From assembly GCA_964250765.1 (NCBI GenBank), contig CAXUHF010000002.1:1-64000 (forward strand): a stretch of DNA of 64,000 nt. The letters run 5' to 3'. The stretch's first letter is position 1. The number at the start of each line of letters is the position of its first letter. The DNA is from JBBQVS01 sp964250765 (lineage in GTDB: Bacteria; Chloroflexota; Ktedonobacteria; Ktedonobacterales; Ktedonobacteraceae). Shown here one piece after another: positions 7,585 through 16,149 of this stretch. Position numbers and translations under genes: made by a program. The notes under the pieces were generated by a model that saw only the letters and a program-made list of their open reading frames with translations, ran no database searches and had not been told where the DNA came from.

Positions 7585-8991
7585 TTAGAGGCTTTCAGCC
7601 GCCTGACGCACCGCTTCACTAAGTGTTGGATAGGGAAGGATGGAAGATGCAAGTGCCTCTATTGATAATCCAGCCTGCATCGCAACCACAATGGGAGCCA
7701 GCAAATCGTCTGCACGTGCACCAAGAATGTGTCCCCCCAGGATTTTTCCTTGCGCGTCCACTAGCAACTTGACTAACCCTTCGGTTTCGTTTTGTGCGAT
7801 GGCTCGTTCTATCTCTTTGAAATGCATTCGTCCAACCTTGTACTCTTCACCTGCCTCCCGTAGTTCTTCCTCGGTCTTCCCTACATGTGCAAGTGGTGGA
7901 TTTGTATATGTCACCCACGGCACAATGCGTTCACCGAATGGTTGAGGATGCTCTGAGAGCACGTTTTGCGCTACCCATTTTCCATGTTCAGTCGCAAGAT
8001 GCGTAAATTGGTAGTCTCCTATTACGTCGCCTACCGCCCAAATGTGCGACACGTTGGTACGCAGAGTAGCATCAACGGAGATACCTTTCTTCGTTGTCTC
8101 GATACCTATCACCTCAAGGTCAAGCGTTTCGATTGCTGGCTTCCGACCAATTGATAATAATATCTCATCAACTACCAATTCCTCTTCCACCTGCTTGTTT
8201 GTCCTAAATGTGAGACGTTTTCCGTCCTCTGTACGATGGACGGAAAGAAGTTCGATGCCGCTCTCGGTTCGTATCCCTTCTGTATGTAACAGTGTTAGAA
8301 GTGCGTCAGCAACCTCACGGTCTTCTTTAGCAAGAAGGGAGGAACTGTGTTCTAACACGGTTACATCCACTCCAAAGCGATGAAACATTTGTGCAAACTC
8401 TATACCTATTGCACCCCCTCCCAGAATAGCCAATCGTCGTGGGAGCGTAGGAAGCGCGACAGCTTCAACATTTGTGATAAAGCCTGCCTGTTGTAAACCG
8501 TCAATTGGCGGTATCACCGTCTCATTTCCTGTCGCAATGATGATGTGCTCCGCCCGAATCGTATGTTTTGTAGGTTCGCTTTGTTTTTCCGGCTTGCTCG
8601 TTACCACGACTTCATGTGCTGAAATAAAGCGCGCCTCACCCCTAAAGACCTCTACTCCGTTCTTTTTTAACTCTGCTTGTGCCTCATCAGTACTACCACC
8701 TCGCATATCGTTAATGATGTGTTGCACGTAGGCTTGTACCTCTTCCCAGTTAGCTGAGGGAGTTGGAATGTGTAAACCATAACGGGCTGCGTGTTGTGTC
8801 CGGTATAAAAGATCGGCAATAAAAAGCAGTGTTTTTGTGGGATCACAGCCATAATTCAGACAGGTGCCACCGATTTCGTCACGCTCTATGAGTGCAACGC
8901 GCACTCCCTGCTGCTCGGCTATCGTAGTCGCGGCTGTACTTCCCGCCGCTCCTGCTCCAATAACGAGTACATCATACTGTAGTTCCGTCAT
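7585..8991 (-). CDS. Pyridine nucleotide-disulfide oxidoreductase (Lpd/MerA-like)
   Basis: A 468-residue class I flavoprotein disulfide reductase. FAD binding is shown by VIGAGAAGSTAA at about 10-21, and the redox disulfide by GGTCLNYGCDPTKT (Cys44 and Cys49). The NAD(P) Rossmann motif LGGGAIGIEFAQMF and the second FAD motif IWAVGDV are present. The C-terminal dimerisation domain ends ILPYPTLSEA. Classical dihydrolipoamide dehydrogenases have a His two residues before the conserved Pro here (HAHPT.SE); this protein has Tyr in that region instead. Function as a lipoamide dehydrogenase is therefore doubtful, and a MerA-like or other disulfide reductase is more likely. There are no pyruvate dehydrogenase genes nearby. 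Confidence 0.92.
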   Translation of the reverse strand: MTELQYDVLVIGAGAAGSTAATTIAEQQGVRVALIERDEIGGTCLNYGCDPTKTLLFIADLLYRTQHAARYGLHIPTPSANWEEVQAYVQHIINDMRGGSTDEAQAELKKNGVEVFRGEARFISAHEVVVTSKPEKQSEPTKHTIRAEHIIIATGNETVIPPIDGLQQAGFITNVEAVALPTLPRRLAILGGGAIGIEFAQMFHRFGVDVTVLEHSSSLLAKEDREVADALLTLLHTEGIRTESGIELLSVHRTEDGKRLTFRTNKQVEEELVVDEILLSIGRKPAIETLDLEVIGIETTKKGISVDATLRTNVSHIWAVGDVIGDYQFTHLATEHGKWVAQNVLSEHPQPFGERIVPWVTYTNPPLAHVGKTEEELREAGEEYKVGRMHFKEIERAIAQNETEGLVKLLVDAQGKILGGHILGARADDLLAPIVVAMQAGLSIEALASSILPYPTLSEAVRQAAESL

Positions 8992-9319
8992 TGTATCTTA
9001 TCTCTTCCTATATTCATGCAAGAAATCTCGAAGACAGTATATTTCATTGTCTGCTACTATCTTACTACGTCCAGTGTCATAGGCATGGTTCTCTATAACC
9101 CCTACATCCGTTCTTTCCTCAAAAACCTACCGATGAAAGGCATTCCCCTGTGGGTACCCTGGTTCCCATCTCTGGCTTCTAAACAGCCCTGCTCTGTAAG
9201 CCTTAAGCTTTCATGTTAGACCCAAATATGCTTATAATGAATGAATAGTGGCTTAGGAGTTGTTTTTTGTAGTATTGTAGTACTATATATCAATAGTAAT
9301 CGTAAGGAAAATAGATAGT
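8992..9319. other. Divergent intergenic region
   Basis: 328 bases between the divergently transcribed flavoprotein and NmrA-type genes. It should hold both promoters. The part nearest 9320 is very A+T-rich (around 9260-9300). An open frame at 9016-9219 has no convincing ribosome site or coding character. Confidence 0.6.
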
Positions 9320-10180
9320 ATGATTCTTATCACGGGCGCAACGGGCAATGTTGGTAGCAAACTGCTTACGGAACTTCTCGCACGTAAGGCAACGGTTCGC
9401 GCACTTGCACGTAAGCCAGAGGATGTAGAGCGTTTGAAAGCGCAGGGTATTGATGCCGTACTTGGCGATATAACAGATAGAGAAAGTGTGCGTACCGCCC
9501 TACAGGGTGTGACGCACTTTTATATCCTTTCGCCGAGTACTCCACAATTGGCAGAGATCGAGGGTGCACTTGTCGATGAGGCGAAACAAGCAGGCGTCCA
9601 GCATATCGTCAAGCATTCAGTACTAGGAGCCGATGTAGACGCTATTTGCCCATTTACAAGCATTCATGCACAGGCCGAAGCCGCGATACAAGTATCAGGG
9701 ATTCCATACACCTTCTTGCGTCTGAACTCCTTTATGCAAAACTTCGTTCCCTCTCATGCGCGTTCGATTATCGCACAAGGCACATTTTATGAAGCTCTTG
9801 CGGACGCGCGAGTCAGCCATGTTGATACACGCGACATTGCTCTCGCAGCTGCCAACGTACTCACCGAAACAGGCCATGAGGGACATGCATATGATATTAC
9901 GGGACTAGAGGCACTCACCGACACACAGATAGCCGAGAAACTTTCAACACTGCTTGGCAAACAGATTACCTATACACCTGTTCCTGACGAAGCTATGAGG
10001 CAGGGACTTCAGGCGGCAGGACTTTCCAATTGGTATGCTGACAGCCTGGTTAAACTCTATCAGTTCTATCGTCAAGGTGGTGGCGCACCTGTTAGCCCCG
10101 ATCTTGAGCAACTTATACGACAGAAGCCTCGCACCATGGATGCCTATCTACAAGAAAATGTAGCAGCATTCATAGGCTAG
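9320..10180 (+). CDS. NmrA-like NAD(P)H-binding SDR protein
   Basis: A 286-residue atypical short-chain dehydrogenase. It starts directly with the Rossmann motif ILITGATGNVGSKLL, then ALARKPEDVERLKAQGIDAV and LGDITDRESVRTAL, which is characteristic of the NmrA/QorB (NAD(P)H:quinone oxidoreductase 2-like) group. The central part (HSVLGADVD, YTFLRLNSFMQNF) also fits. There is no YxxxK catalytic pair, so it may be a reductase of quinone type or a redox sensor. An AAGGAAAA site precedes the ATG. The stop codon lies in a 70-bp perfect palindrome shared with the convergent MFS gene. Confidence 0.92.
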   Translation: MILITGATGNVGSKLLTELLARKATVRALARKPEDVERLKAQGIDAVLGDITDRESVRTALQGVTHFYILSPSTPQLAEIEGALVDEAKQAGVQHIVKHSVLGADVDAICPFTSIHAQAEAAIQVSGIPYTFLRLNSFMQNFVPSHARSIIAQGTFYEALADARVSHVDTRDIALAAANVLTETGHEGHAYDITGLEALTDTQIAEKLSTLLGKQITYTPVPDEAMRQGLQAAGLSNWYADSLVKLYQFYRQGGGAPVSPDLEQLIRQKPRTMDAYLQENVAAFIG

Positions 10181-10246
10181 AATATTCAGAAACACAGAAA
10201 AGGTGTCGCAATTGCGACACCTTTTCTGTGTTTCTGAATATTCTAG
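10177..10246. terminator. 70-bp perfect palindrome covering two convergent stop codons
   Basis: Two 35-base arms with no loop, centred between 10211 and 10212 (gcaa|ttgc). The plus-strand stop TAG at 10178-10180 and the minus-strand stop at 10243-10245 both lie inside it. The arms contain aaaa and tttt tracts. It most probably terminates both transcripts. Confidence 0.9.
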
Positions 10247-11541
10247 CGCACACTCTTAATCGGCAGAATGCACAACGCACCTGCTAATGTGGCAATGGCA
10301 GCAATCGTGAACAATGCTGGATAGCCATGAAAGATGCCAAACGCGACGAAGGAGATCACAGGGAAAAATAATTCTGGTAGAATATTTGCTGCTGTGATAA
10401 AGCCCAAGTCTTTGCCCTGACTCTGTACCTGTGGCAAAACTTGCGTCGCAAGAGCGATGTCAGCAGAAATGTAGATACCAAATCCAATGCCAAAGACTGC
10501 CGCGACAATCAGTACTGTAGTCCACCCTGGCACAAAAGCGAGGAGCAACAAGGCAATCGTCATAACGATACTTGCCACAACCACAAATATCTTGCGTCTC
10601 TGCAAACGGTCCGAAATGATGCCCGCGATAATCGTCGAGACGATAAGTGTGAGTGTGTAGATGCCCTGGAAAATTGATACTCCTTGCTGCGCAGTTTGCC
10701 CTGGAAAGATCTTCTCATAATGTACGACATCATTCAGGTAGAACAGGATAAACTCTACAAGAATGGTTTGGGCCATAATCACCAGAAAGCGAGCAAGCCA
10801 CGTGTAGCCGAAATCGGGATATTTCACTGGATTGATGAAGAAATGACTCCAAAACTCGCGGAACGAGAATGGCGGAACACTCTCCTTCGAGATCGGTGTC
10901 TCGCGGACGAATACGGCAAAGAGCATAATAATCACGAACAAAATGCCCGCAACAACATAATACGAAATTTGCGTCGATTTGATCACCTGTGCGATAAGAA
11001 TAATTCCGATAAGCGTACCAAGTGGCTGCGCCAAACCAACAAAGGCCGAAACAGTGGCACGTTGTCGTATCGGAACCATATCAGGAATGATTGCCAGTAC
11101 TGGTGAAAGCACTGCTCCCATCACAAGTCCAAACGCTCCCAATTCAACCGCTAAAAGCGGAATATTTGGTGCATTTGCCATAAACAGCAGGGCGACCACC
11201 ACAAGCAACATACCGCCAACAATCCACGGACGACGACGCCCGAAGCGTGACGAGGTGCGATCACTAAACGCACCCGCGAGAGGTTGTGCGAGCACGGATG
11301 TGACGCCTGCAATGAAGATGATGAACGAAAGCGTTGATATCTTGTTTTGAGGATCGAGAACCGCAACCTGAGCAGGAAGTAGAAGTTGATACAGTGGAAT
11401 AATCGACAACCATACGACAACGTTCGCAAGAGATAATAGCAGTTGGAATAATGGTGTTACCGATTTTGTTGGAGCTTGAGCCGCATCCGATGCGCCCGGC
11501 AATATCGCTGGCGTATCGGTAAGAGGTGCAAATTCAGACAA
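10243..11541 (-). CDS. MFS transporter
   Basis: A 432-residue membrane protein with about 12 predicted transmembrane segments. The MFS loop 2-3 signature is GAFSDRTSSRFGRRRPWIVG, which is characteristic of the GPH/sugar-cation symporter-like branch (SUC/SLC45 type). A second loop signature is ISDRLQRRKIFVV in the C-terminal half. The substrate is not readable, but a sugar or glycoside is plausible. The start codon is TTG (11539-11541), preceded by GAAAGGA at good distance, and no in-frame ATG fits better. It lies 38 bases downstream of the quinone oxidoreductase gene, so they are probably co-transcribed. Confidence 0.92.
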   Translation of the reverse strand: MSEFAPLTDTPAILPGASDAAQAPTKSVTPLFQLLLSLANVVVWLSIIPLYQLLLPAQVAVLDPQNKISTLSFIIFIAGVTSVLAQPLAGAFSDRTSSRFGRRRPWIVGGMLLVVVALLFMANAPNIPLLAVELGAFGLVMGAVLSPVLAIIPDMVPIRQRATVSAFVGLAQPLGTLIGIILIAQVIKSTQISYYVVAGILFVIIMLFAVFVRETPISKESVPPFSFREFWSHFFINPVKYPDFGYTWLARFLVIMAQTILVEFILFYLNDVVHYEKIFPGQTAQQGVSIFQGIYTLTLIVSTIIAGIISDRLQRRKIFVVVASIVMTIALLLLAFVPGWTTVLIVAAVFGIGFGIYISADIALATQVLPQVQSQGKDLGFITAANILPELFFPVISFVAFGIFHGYPALFTIAAIATLAGALCILPIKSVR

Positions 11542-11579
11542 GATGGTTTCCTTTCGATGTATGCTTACTCGTTGTGTCG

Positions 11580-12545
11580 CTAAACAGTTAATACAACTTT
11601 ACCGCGTGTCTTGTTCTCGCTCATTGCCTTATGCGCCGCCGTTGCTTCTGTCAGAGGAAAGGTATCATCAACCGTGACATGTACCTGTCCAGAGGCAATG
11701 TAATGCAGTAAGGCATGACTTGCTCGCATCTGATCTGCAAGATTCTGAACATTTGTGTTATAGCCAATAATGCTCAGACATTTGGGAATCAACATTTGCG
11801 TGACAACTGGTGTAACGGCACCTGTCAATGTACCATAGACGACCATGCGTCCATTAAGTGCCAGACAGCCGAGACTTTGTTGTCCAATCTCGCCACCGAC
11901 GGTCTCCAATACAATATCTACTCCTTGCCCCTGTGTGGCTTGCATTACCTGCTCAACCCAATTCTTCTCAGAAGTTCGTACTACAGCATCAGCACCTTGA
12001 GCACGAATGAATGCTTCTTTACTCTCATTCGTTGTTGTGCCAATGACCATACTTGCTCCCATGAGTTTTGCCAGTTGGACTGCTAGTGTCCCGACGCCAC
12101 CAGCAGCGGAGTGTATTAGCACACGTTCGCCTTGCTGAAGACGTGCGGCTTTCTCTAAGGCGAGATAGGCAGTTTGCCCTTGTATAGGAACCGCGACCGC
12201 CTCTGCAAAACTCACCTCATCGGGTAGAGGAATCACGAGTCCCTCATCAGCTACTGCATACTCCGCATACCCTCCGTTGACAAGTGATACAACGCGTGTT
12301 CTCTTGCTCACCGTTGAGACTCTAGCTCCTACCTCTTCTATAATACCTGCAACCTCAAACCCTAGCGTTAGTGGTAAGGGTGCAAGGTTAGGATAACTAC
12401 CATTCCGTTGTCCTATATCTGCGAAGTTGACCCCCGCCGCTGCGACCTTGATTAACACCTGATTGTTGTCGGGTGTAGGACGCGCCACCTCTTCTACGTT
12501 CATTGCATCAAGACCACCGCGCTGGTGAACTCGAATTGCTTTCAT
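11580..12545 (-). CDS. Zinc-free quinone oxidoreductase (MDR superfamily)
   Basis: A 321-residue NADPH:quinone reductase-like medium-chain dehydrogenase. It opens MKAIRVHQRGGLDAM and has the QOR signature VAAAGVNFADIGQRNGSYP. The NADPH motif is HSAAGGVGTLAVQLAKLMGA and the C-terminus ends KTRGKVVLTV. Structural zinc cysteines are absent, as expected for QOR. I chose the ATG at 12545 because it begins the conserved domain and follows AAGGAAG by 8 bases; the frame is open further to 12584. It leads a probable two-gene unit with the MFS transporter. Confidence 0.93.
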   Translation of the reverse strand: MKAIRVHQRGGLDAMNVEEVARPTPDNNQVLIKVAAAGVNFADIGQRNGSYPNLAPLPLTLGFEVAGIIEEVGARVSTVSKRTRVVSLVNGGYAEYAVADEGLVIPLPDEVSFAEAVAVPIQGQTAYLALEKAARLQQGERVLIHSAAGGVGTLAVQLAKLMGASMVIGTTTNESKEAFIRAQGADAVVRTSEKNWVEQVMQATQGQGVDIVLETVGGEIGQQSLGCLALNGRMVVYGTLTGAVTPVVTQMLIPKCLSIIGYNTNVQNLADQMRASHALLHYIASGQVHVTVDDTFPLTEATAAHKAMSENKTRGKVVLTV

Positions 12546-12575
12546 GAAATGCTTCCTTTCGTTCATATCACGATT

Positions 12576-12632
12576 GTTACACAAGTTATGTTAAGAAAAA
12601 CACCTATCTTTCTTTGCCATAACTTGTGTAAC
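12576..12632. terminator. Inverted repeat between HAMP and quinone oxidoreductase genes
   Basis: Perfect 15-base arms (gttacacaagttatg at 12576-12590 and its complement at 12618-12632) enclose 27 bases. It lies 6 bases after the stop of the HAMP gene and upstream of the oxidoreductase gene. It may end the first transcript, but the large loop and lack of a T-run would also fit an operator. Confidence 0.5.
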
Positions 12633-12637
12633 ACTGT

Positions 12638-13771
12638 TTATAAGTGTTGACGTTGCTCTTGCGAGGGTTGTTGCTGTTGTCCATTGGTCGATGAAAACAA
12701 CTCCATTGCGATGGGGTCAATTACTGTACCTGTGCGTGTATATCTTCCCGATGGTTGACCTGTTTTATGATTACGCATAATCGAAACTAACCAGCCTGCG
12801 CTTGACTTTGTACGCTCTAGCTGCTCTTCGGCACCCTGTGCGCGCTGTAGACGTGTAATTAAATTATTCAGTGTACCAGCCACTGACCATAATACGTTTT
12901 CAGAGGTAAGTGGAACACGTGCACTCAAGTCACCATTGGCAACACGCGTCTGCGTTTGCAGAATCATAGAGATGCTCTGGTCCAATTGCACCTTCTGTTG
13001 TGCCATGACCTCTGCTTGCTCCGAAAGGTCACGCTCAAGACGTGCTACCTCTTCTGCCTGGTCTCGTTCGCGCAAAGCGCGTTGCAGGCTACTTACCCAC
13101 AAAAAGGAAATGCCAGCTGTTGCGCCTTGCACGACAGCTGGCAAGACGACGCCTTGCACAAACACCAGAGAGGCAGGATAATTGAAGTCCTTTGCATGTG
13201 GCATAAAAGTAATCGCGAAAAAACAGAAAAGCGTATTGAGAATGGCGAACACAAAGGCGGCTCCTGCTGGTAGTAAGGCAGCAGCAAGCAGCGTGGGTAG
13301 GATAAGTATTGCAAAAGACGAGATAACTTGAAAGCTTAAACCGCTTGGCGTTGTAAAGAGGTTCATCATGATACCTATCGCGTGAACCAGCACAAGAATC
13401 AGACCAGCCCAAAACACCAAGCCTCGATGGTTGAGTACTATTGAAATACCAATTGCTATAAAAGAGACAACGAGCACAATCGTCAATGCACTGTTAAGGC
13501 CGGCCATAGCCGAAGGCACAGAACCAAAATTGAGAAAGATTAGAATAAAAATGACGATGCTTGTGAGGCGTCCTTGACGTGCAATTTCGCGTACCTCTAA
13601 GGATGCATTTGGAGGGGGGACAGGTGGAGCTGTAAAACGATACCACCAATCAAAGTAGTTGCGGCGTTTGCGTGTAGCCAATCGTACATTTTGTAACACA
13701 CTATCGTTAAATTCACTTTGCATTGTACCAATCCGCCAATCTTTTGTACTTTGTTCAAATACTTCATGCAA
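12638..13771 (-). CDS. Multi-pass membrane protein with HAMP-like segment, no output domain
   Basis: A 377-residue protein. The N-terminal 70 residues are cytoplasmic. They are followed by about six hydrophobic segments between residues 72 and 225 (for example SIVIFILIFLNF and ISSFAILILPTLLAAALLPA), then a coiled coil (RERDQAEEVARLERDLSEQA) and a HAMP-like stretch (TRVANGDLSARVPLTSENVL). The rest is a low-complexity tail rich in Gln. There is no kinase, cyclase or receiver domain. The start is TTG at 13771 with GAGG 7 bases upstream; ATG 13723 is an alternative. It lies 30 bases after the DUF4388-like gene, so both are likely one operon. Confidence 0.75.
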   Translation of the reverse strand: MHEVFEQSTKDWRIGTMQSEFNDSVLQNVRLATRKRRNYFDWWYRFTAPPVPPPNASLEVREIARQGRLTSIVIFILIFLNFGSVPSAMAGLNSALTIVLVVSFIAIGISIVLNHRGLVFWAGLILVLVHAIGIMMNLFTTPSGLSFQVISSFAILILPTLLAAALLPAGAAFVFAILNTLFCFFAITFMPHAKDFNYPASLVFVQGVVLPAVVQGATAGISFLWVSSLQRALRERDQAEEVARLERDLSEQAEVMAQQKVQLDQSISMILQTQTRVANGDLSARVPLTSENVLWSVAGTLNNLITRLQRAQGAEEQLERTKSSAGWLVSIMRNHKTGQPSGRYTRTGTVIDPIAMELFSSTNGQQQQPSQEQRQHL

Positions 13772-13801
13772 ATCAATGCCTCGTACAAGCTGTTTTTTTG
13801 A

Positions 13802-14332
13802 TTACCTGTATTGCACAATTTTCCATGCTTGCAAGTCAAAAAGGACTCGCTCAATTTGCTCTGGTGTTGCTCTCAACTGTTGCGCGATTTCCTCTACTGT
13901 CCTTTTCCCGTCTATATATGCGTACACCTGAAAATGAGTACGTGGTAATCGAGCAAGGTCTGTTTGCTGAAGTGTACCAAACCGTTTTGGAATGTGTGTC
14001 TGAGAAACTTCCCCTATTGGTACCAATTGTCGTGATGGTACCGGAGATGATGTTGGTGGTGCTAACGTTTGTTTAGGCGAAGCTGTAAATAACCAGGGTA
14101 TGACATCTAGCCGTGCAATTATTTGCAGTGCGTTTTCACCTGTAAGATATGTTCGTCCACTTTGCAGTGAGCAAGAAATAACTTTTCCACCATCAACATG
14201 AATTTCAATGTGGGCTGACTCTCTTCCCACTCTCGCTCTCGGTACATCTGCTACAAGATTTCCAGAAAGTTGACGCCGTGAAAGTGTTGAGAGCATTGTT
14301 TCAAGATCAAGGTTATACACTTGAGACATCAT
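13802..14332 (-). CDS. DUF4388/PATAN-like protein with C-terminal winged-helix segment
   Basis: About 176 residues. The N-terminal part (LETMLSTLSRRQLSGNLVAD, HIEIHVDGGKVISCSLQSG, GENALQIIARLDVIPWLF) resembles the DUF4388/PATAN regulatory fold that is common in signalling proteins of gliding or filamentous bacteria. A Pro-rich linker follows, then a segment of about 60 residues (YIDGKRTVEEIAQQLRATPE) that looks like a small winged helix. I take ATG 14332 as the start; GTG 14362 with the same frame is possible. It precedes the HAMP protein and may be its cytoplasmic partner, which is an inference from position only. Confidence 0.72.
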   Translation of the reverse strand: MMSQVYNLDLETMLSTLSRRQLSGNLVADVPRARVGRESAHIEIHVDGGKVISCSLQSGRTYLTGENALQIIARLDVIPWLFTASPKQTLAPPTSSPVPSRQLVPIGEVSQTHIPKRFGTLQQTDLARLPRTHFQVYAYIDGKRTVEEIAQQLRATPEQIERVLFDLQAWKIVQYR

Positions 14333-14614
14333 TTGCTCTTTTCGATGAAGTACCTCCACCACTAAAATAGAACAGGTCTATATATTCAAGCGCGAATATC
14401 TTTGAAACATGAATACGCAACTACCCGAAAAGTTATTGTTCTTATATGATGTTAATGTATGCCACTATGTATGTCAAATGTTAAACAGTGTTTATAGTAC
14501 TCCCTTGAAAAATATTAATAACTTTTTTATGTGTATTGTTGTTATGATGAGCTTTATGGTACAATAATCTCGCTGATTCTATAGCTGCTTAGAAGAAACT
14601 GCGATAAAATATAC

Positions 14615-15919
14615 ATGGTCAATGACTTCAACAAAGCTATTGAGAAGTATAGGAGAGTACTTCTCAACTCATTCTGGTTTTTACCAGCTGCTATCTCTTT
14701 TGCGGGTCCGTGTTTGGCTTACCTTTTCTTGACGCTAGATCACAATCTACTGCCAAATCAGGAGCAGTATATCTTTCATGGCGGGACGGCGGAAGCAAGT
14801 ATCATTCTCTCGACTATCGCCGGGTCACTGATTACGGTTGCAGGACTCGCGTTCTCAATCACAATCGTAGTGCTTCAGCTTGTATCGAGCCAATACACGC
14901 CACGTGCTTTACGAGGGTTTTTGCAGGACCGTGTGACACAGGTTGTCGCTGGTGGCTTCTTTGCCATTTTTGCGTACTCTATCATCGTCCTTGCTGCTAT
15001 TACTGAAGCTTCTACAAACACTCGCAGCTTCCTACCAGCCTTTAGCATTTTAGGAGCTATTGGTCTCGGTTTCGTCGGTCTAGCCTTTTTGTTGATTTTC
15101 GTGCATCATATTGGACGTGTGATTCAGGTGTCCGATATCGCTGCGCGTATTGCTGCACAGACGTTGCAAGCTATTGAACATCCATATCCTGTATGGGAAC
15201 CGACGGAAGTCTCAACAGCGCGCTTTATACCAATTGCATATGGTGCTAAGGAGCCAGCACGCATTCTTGCGAGACGTCCAGGCTATGTGCAACGTGTAGA
15301 ATTTGCTAGCCTCATGAAATATCTTCTTTGTCCAGGCTTTCAGCTACGTCTGCTCGTATGCCCTGGCGACTTTGTGACCGAAGAAACGGTGATCGCCGAG
15401 GTGCAGCCAGCTTCTATGGCAGATGCGGAATGCATAAAAGCCATTCATGAGCACGTCACGATTGAACGGGAACGCGATATTGAGCAGGATGCACGCTTTG
15501 GAGTGCGACAACTCGCCGATATCGCGCTGCGGGCACTCTCGCCCGCCATTAACGATCCCACAACTGGTGTGTTATGCATCAAATATTTACAGGCTGTGTT
15601 TGAGCAACTGATTCACCGTCTGCCCATTACAAGCACCTATAGTTTTGCGGGCGGCATGAGTGGTCTAGAAATTCGTCAACCAACGCTTGATGAATACCTC
15701 GAAGTATTGCTTGAGATTGGTCATTATGCAGGCGGTAATATCCGTGTTCTCAATACACTGCTCACTGCTCTTGCGCGTGTCACCGAGATTGCGACACGCT
15801 TTGATAAACAGGAATATCAAGCATTGCTCGCCGCTATGACAGCATCTCTTACCGCGCAACTTCCTCCAAAGAATGCAGAAAAGAGTGATGAATCATCTCT
15901 GTGGAGCAACTGGTTATGA
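14615..15919 (+). CDS. DUF2254 family membrane protein
   Basis: A 434-residue protein that matches the DUF2254 family. Two hydrophobic segments at the N-terminus (around 19-40 and 62-85) and two more around 105-130 and 140-170 anchor it in the membrane. A soluble C-terminal domain follows with the characteristic segments SQYTPRALRGFLQDRVTQ, PGDFVTEETVIAEVQPA and QDARFGVRQLADIALRALSP then AINDPTTG. The biochemical function of this family is unknown. The ribosome site is weak. The gene is divergent from the DUF4388/HAMP pair. Confidence 0.93.
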   Translation: MVNDFNKAIEKYRRVLLNSFWFLPAAISFAGPCLAYLFLTLDHNLLPNQEQYIFHGGTAEASIILSTIAGSLITVAGLAFSITIVVLQLVSSQYTPRALRGFLQDRVTQVVAGGFFAIFAYSIIVLAAITEASTNTRSFLPAFSILGAIGLGFVGLAFLLIFVHHIGRVIQVSDIAARIAAQTLQAIEHPYPVWEPTEVSTARFIPIAYGAKEPARILARRPGYVQRVEFASLMKYLLCPGFQLRLLVCPGDFVTEETVIAEVQPASMADAECIKAIHEHVTIERERDIEQDARFGVRQLADIALRALSPAINDPTTGVLCIKYLQAVFEQLIHRLPITSTYSFAGGMSGLEIRQPTLDEYLEVLLEIGHYAGGNIRVLNTLLTALARVTEIATRFDKQEYQALLAAMTASLTAQLPPKNAEKSDESSLWSNWL

Positions 15920-16022
15920 GCGTGGTTGCTTCTTACTTGCCTCTATTATGCCCATTGGTTATATAATAAATAATAAGAAAGCTTTTTGGTTCTCCATCCA
16001 TTAGGGGAAATGGGTGAAAATG

Positions 16023-16091
16023 CAGGGAGACCGCTAGGGTCTCCCCTACATTTTACACCTACATGTAGGGGAGACCCTTGCGGTCTCCCTG
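16023..16091. repeat. Palindromic repeat, family B copy 1
   Basis: Arms of 29 bases reading cagggagaccgctagggtct and onward, with one or two mismatches, around a 11-base centre. Each arm itself contains an inner pair (agaccg...cggtct and gggtctcccc...ggggagaccc). A degraded relative is at 30057-30205. It sits between the DUF2254 gene and the acyl-CoA ligase gene. Confidence 0.87.
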
Positions 16092-16149
16092 TTTCCCTTG
16101 ATAGACCTCAACTATGCATGATGTGTATAAAGAGAAAGGACACCGTTCG

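Noticed and set aside
9016..9219. 67-residue plus-strand frame in the divergent region
   Set aside because: No ribosome site and no coding pattern; it overlaps where promoters are expected.
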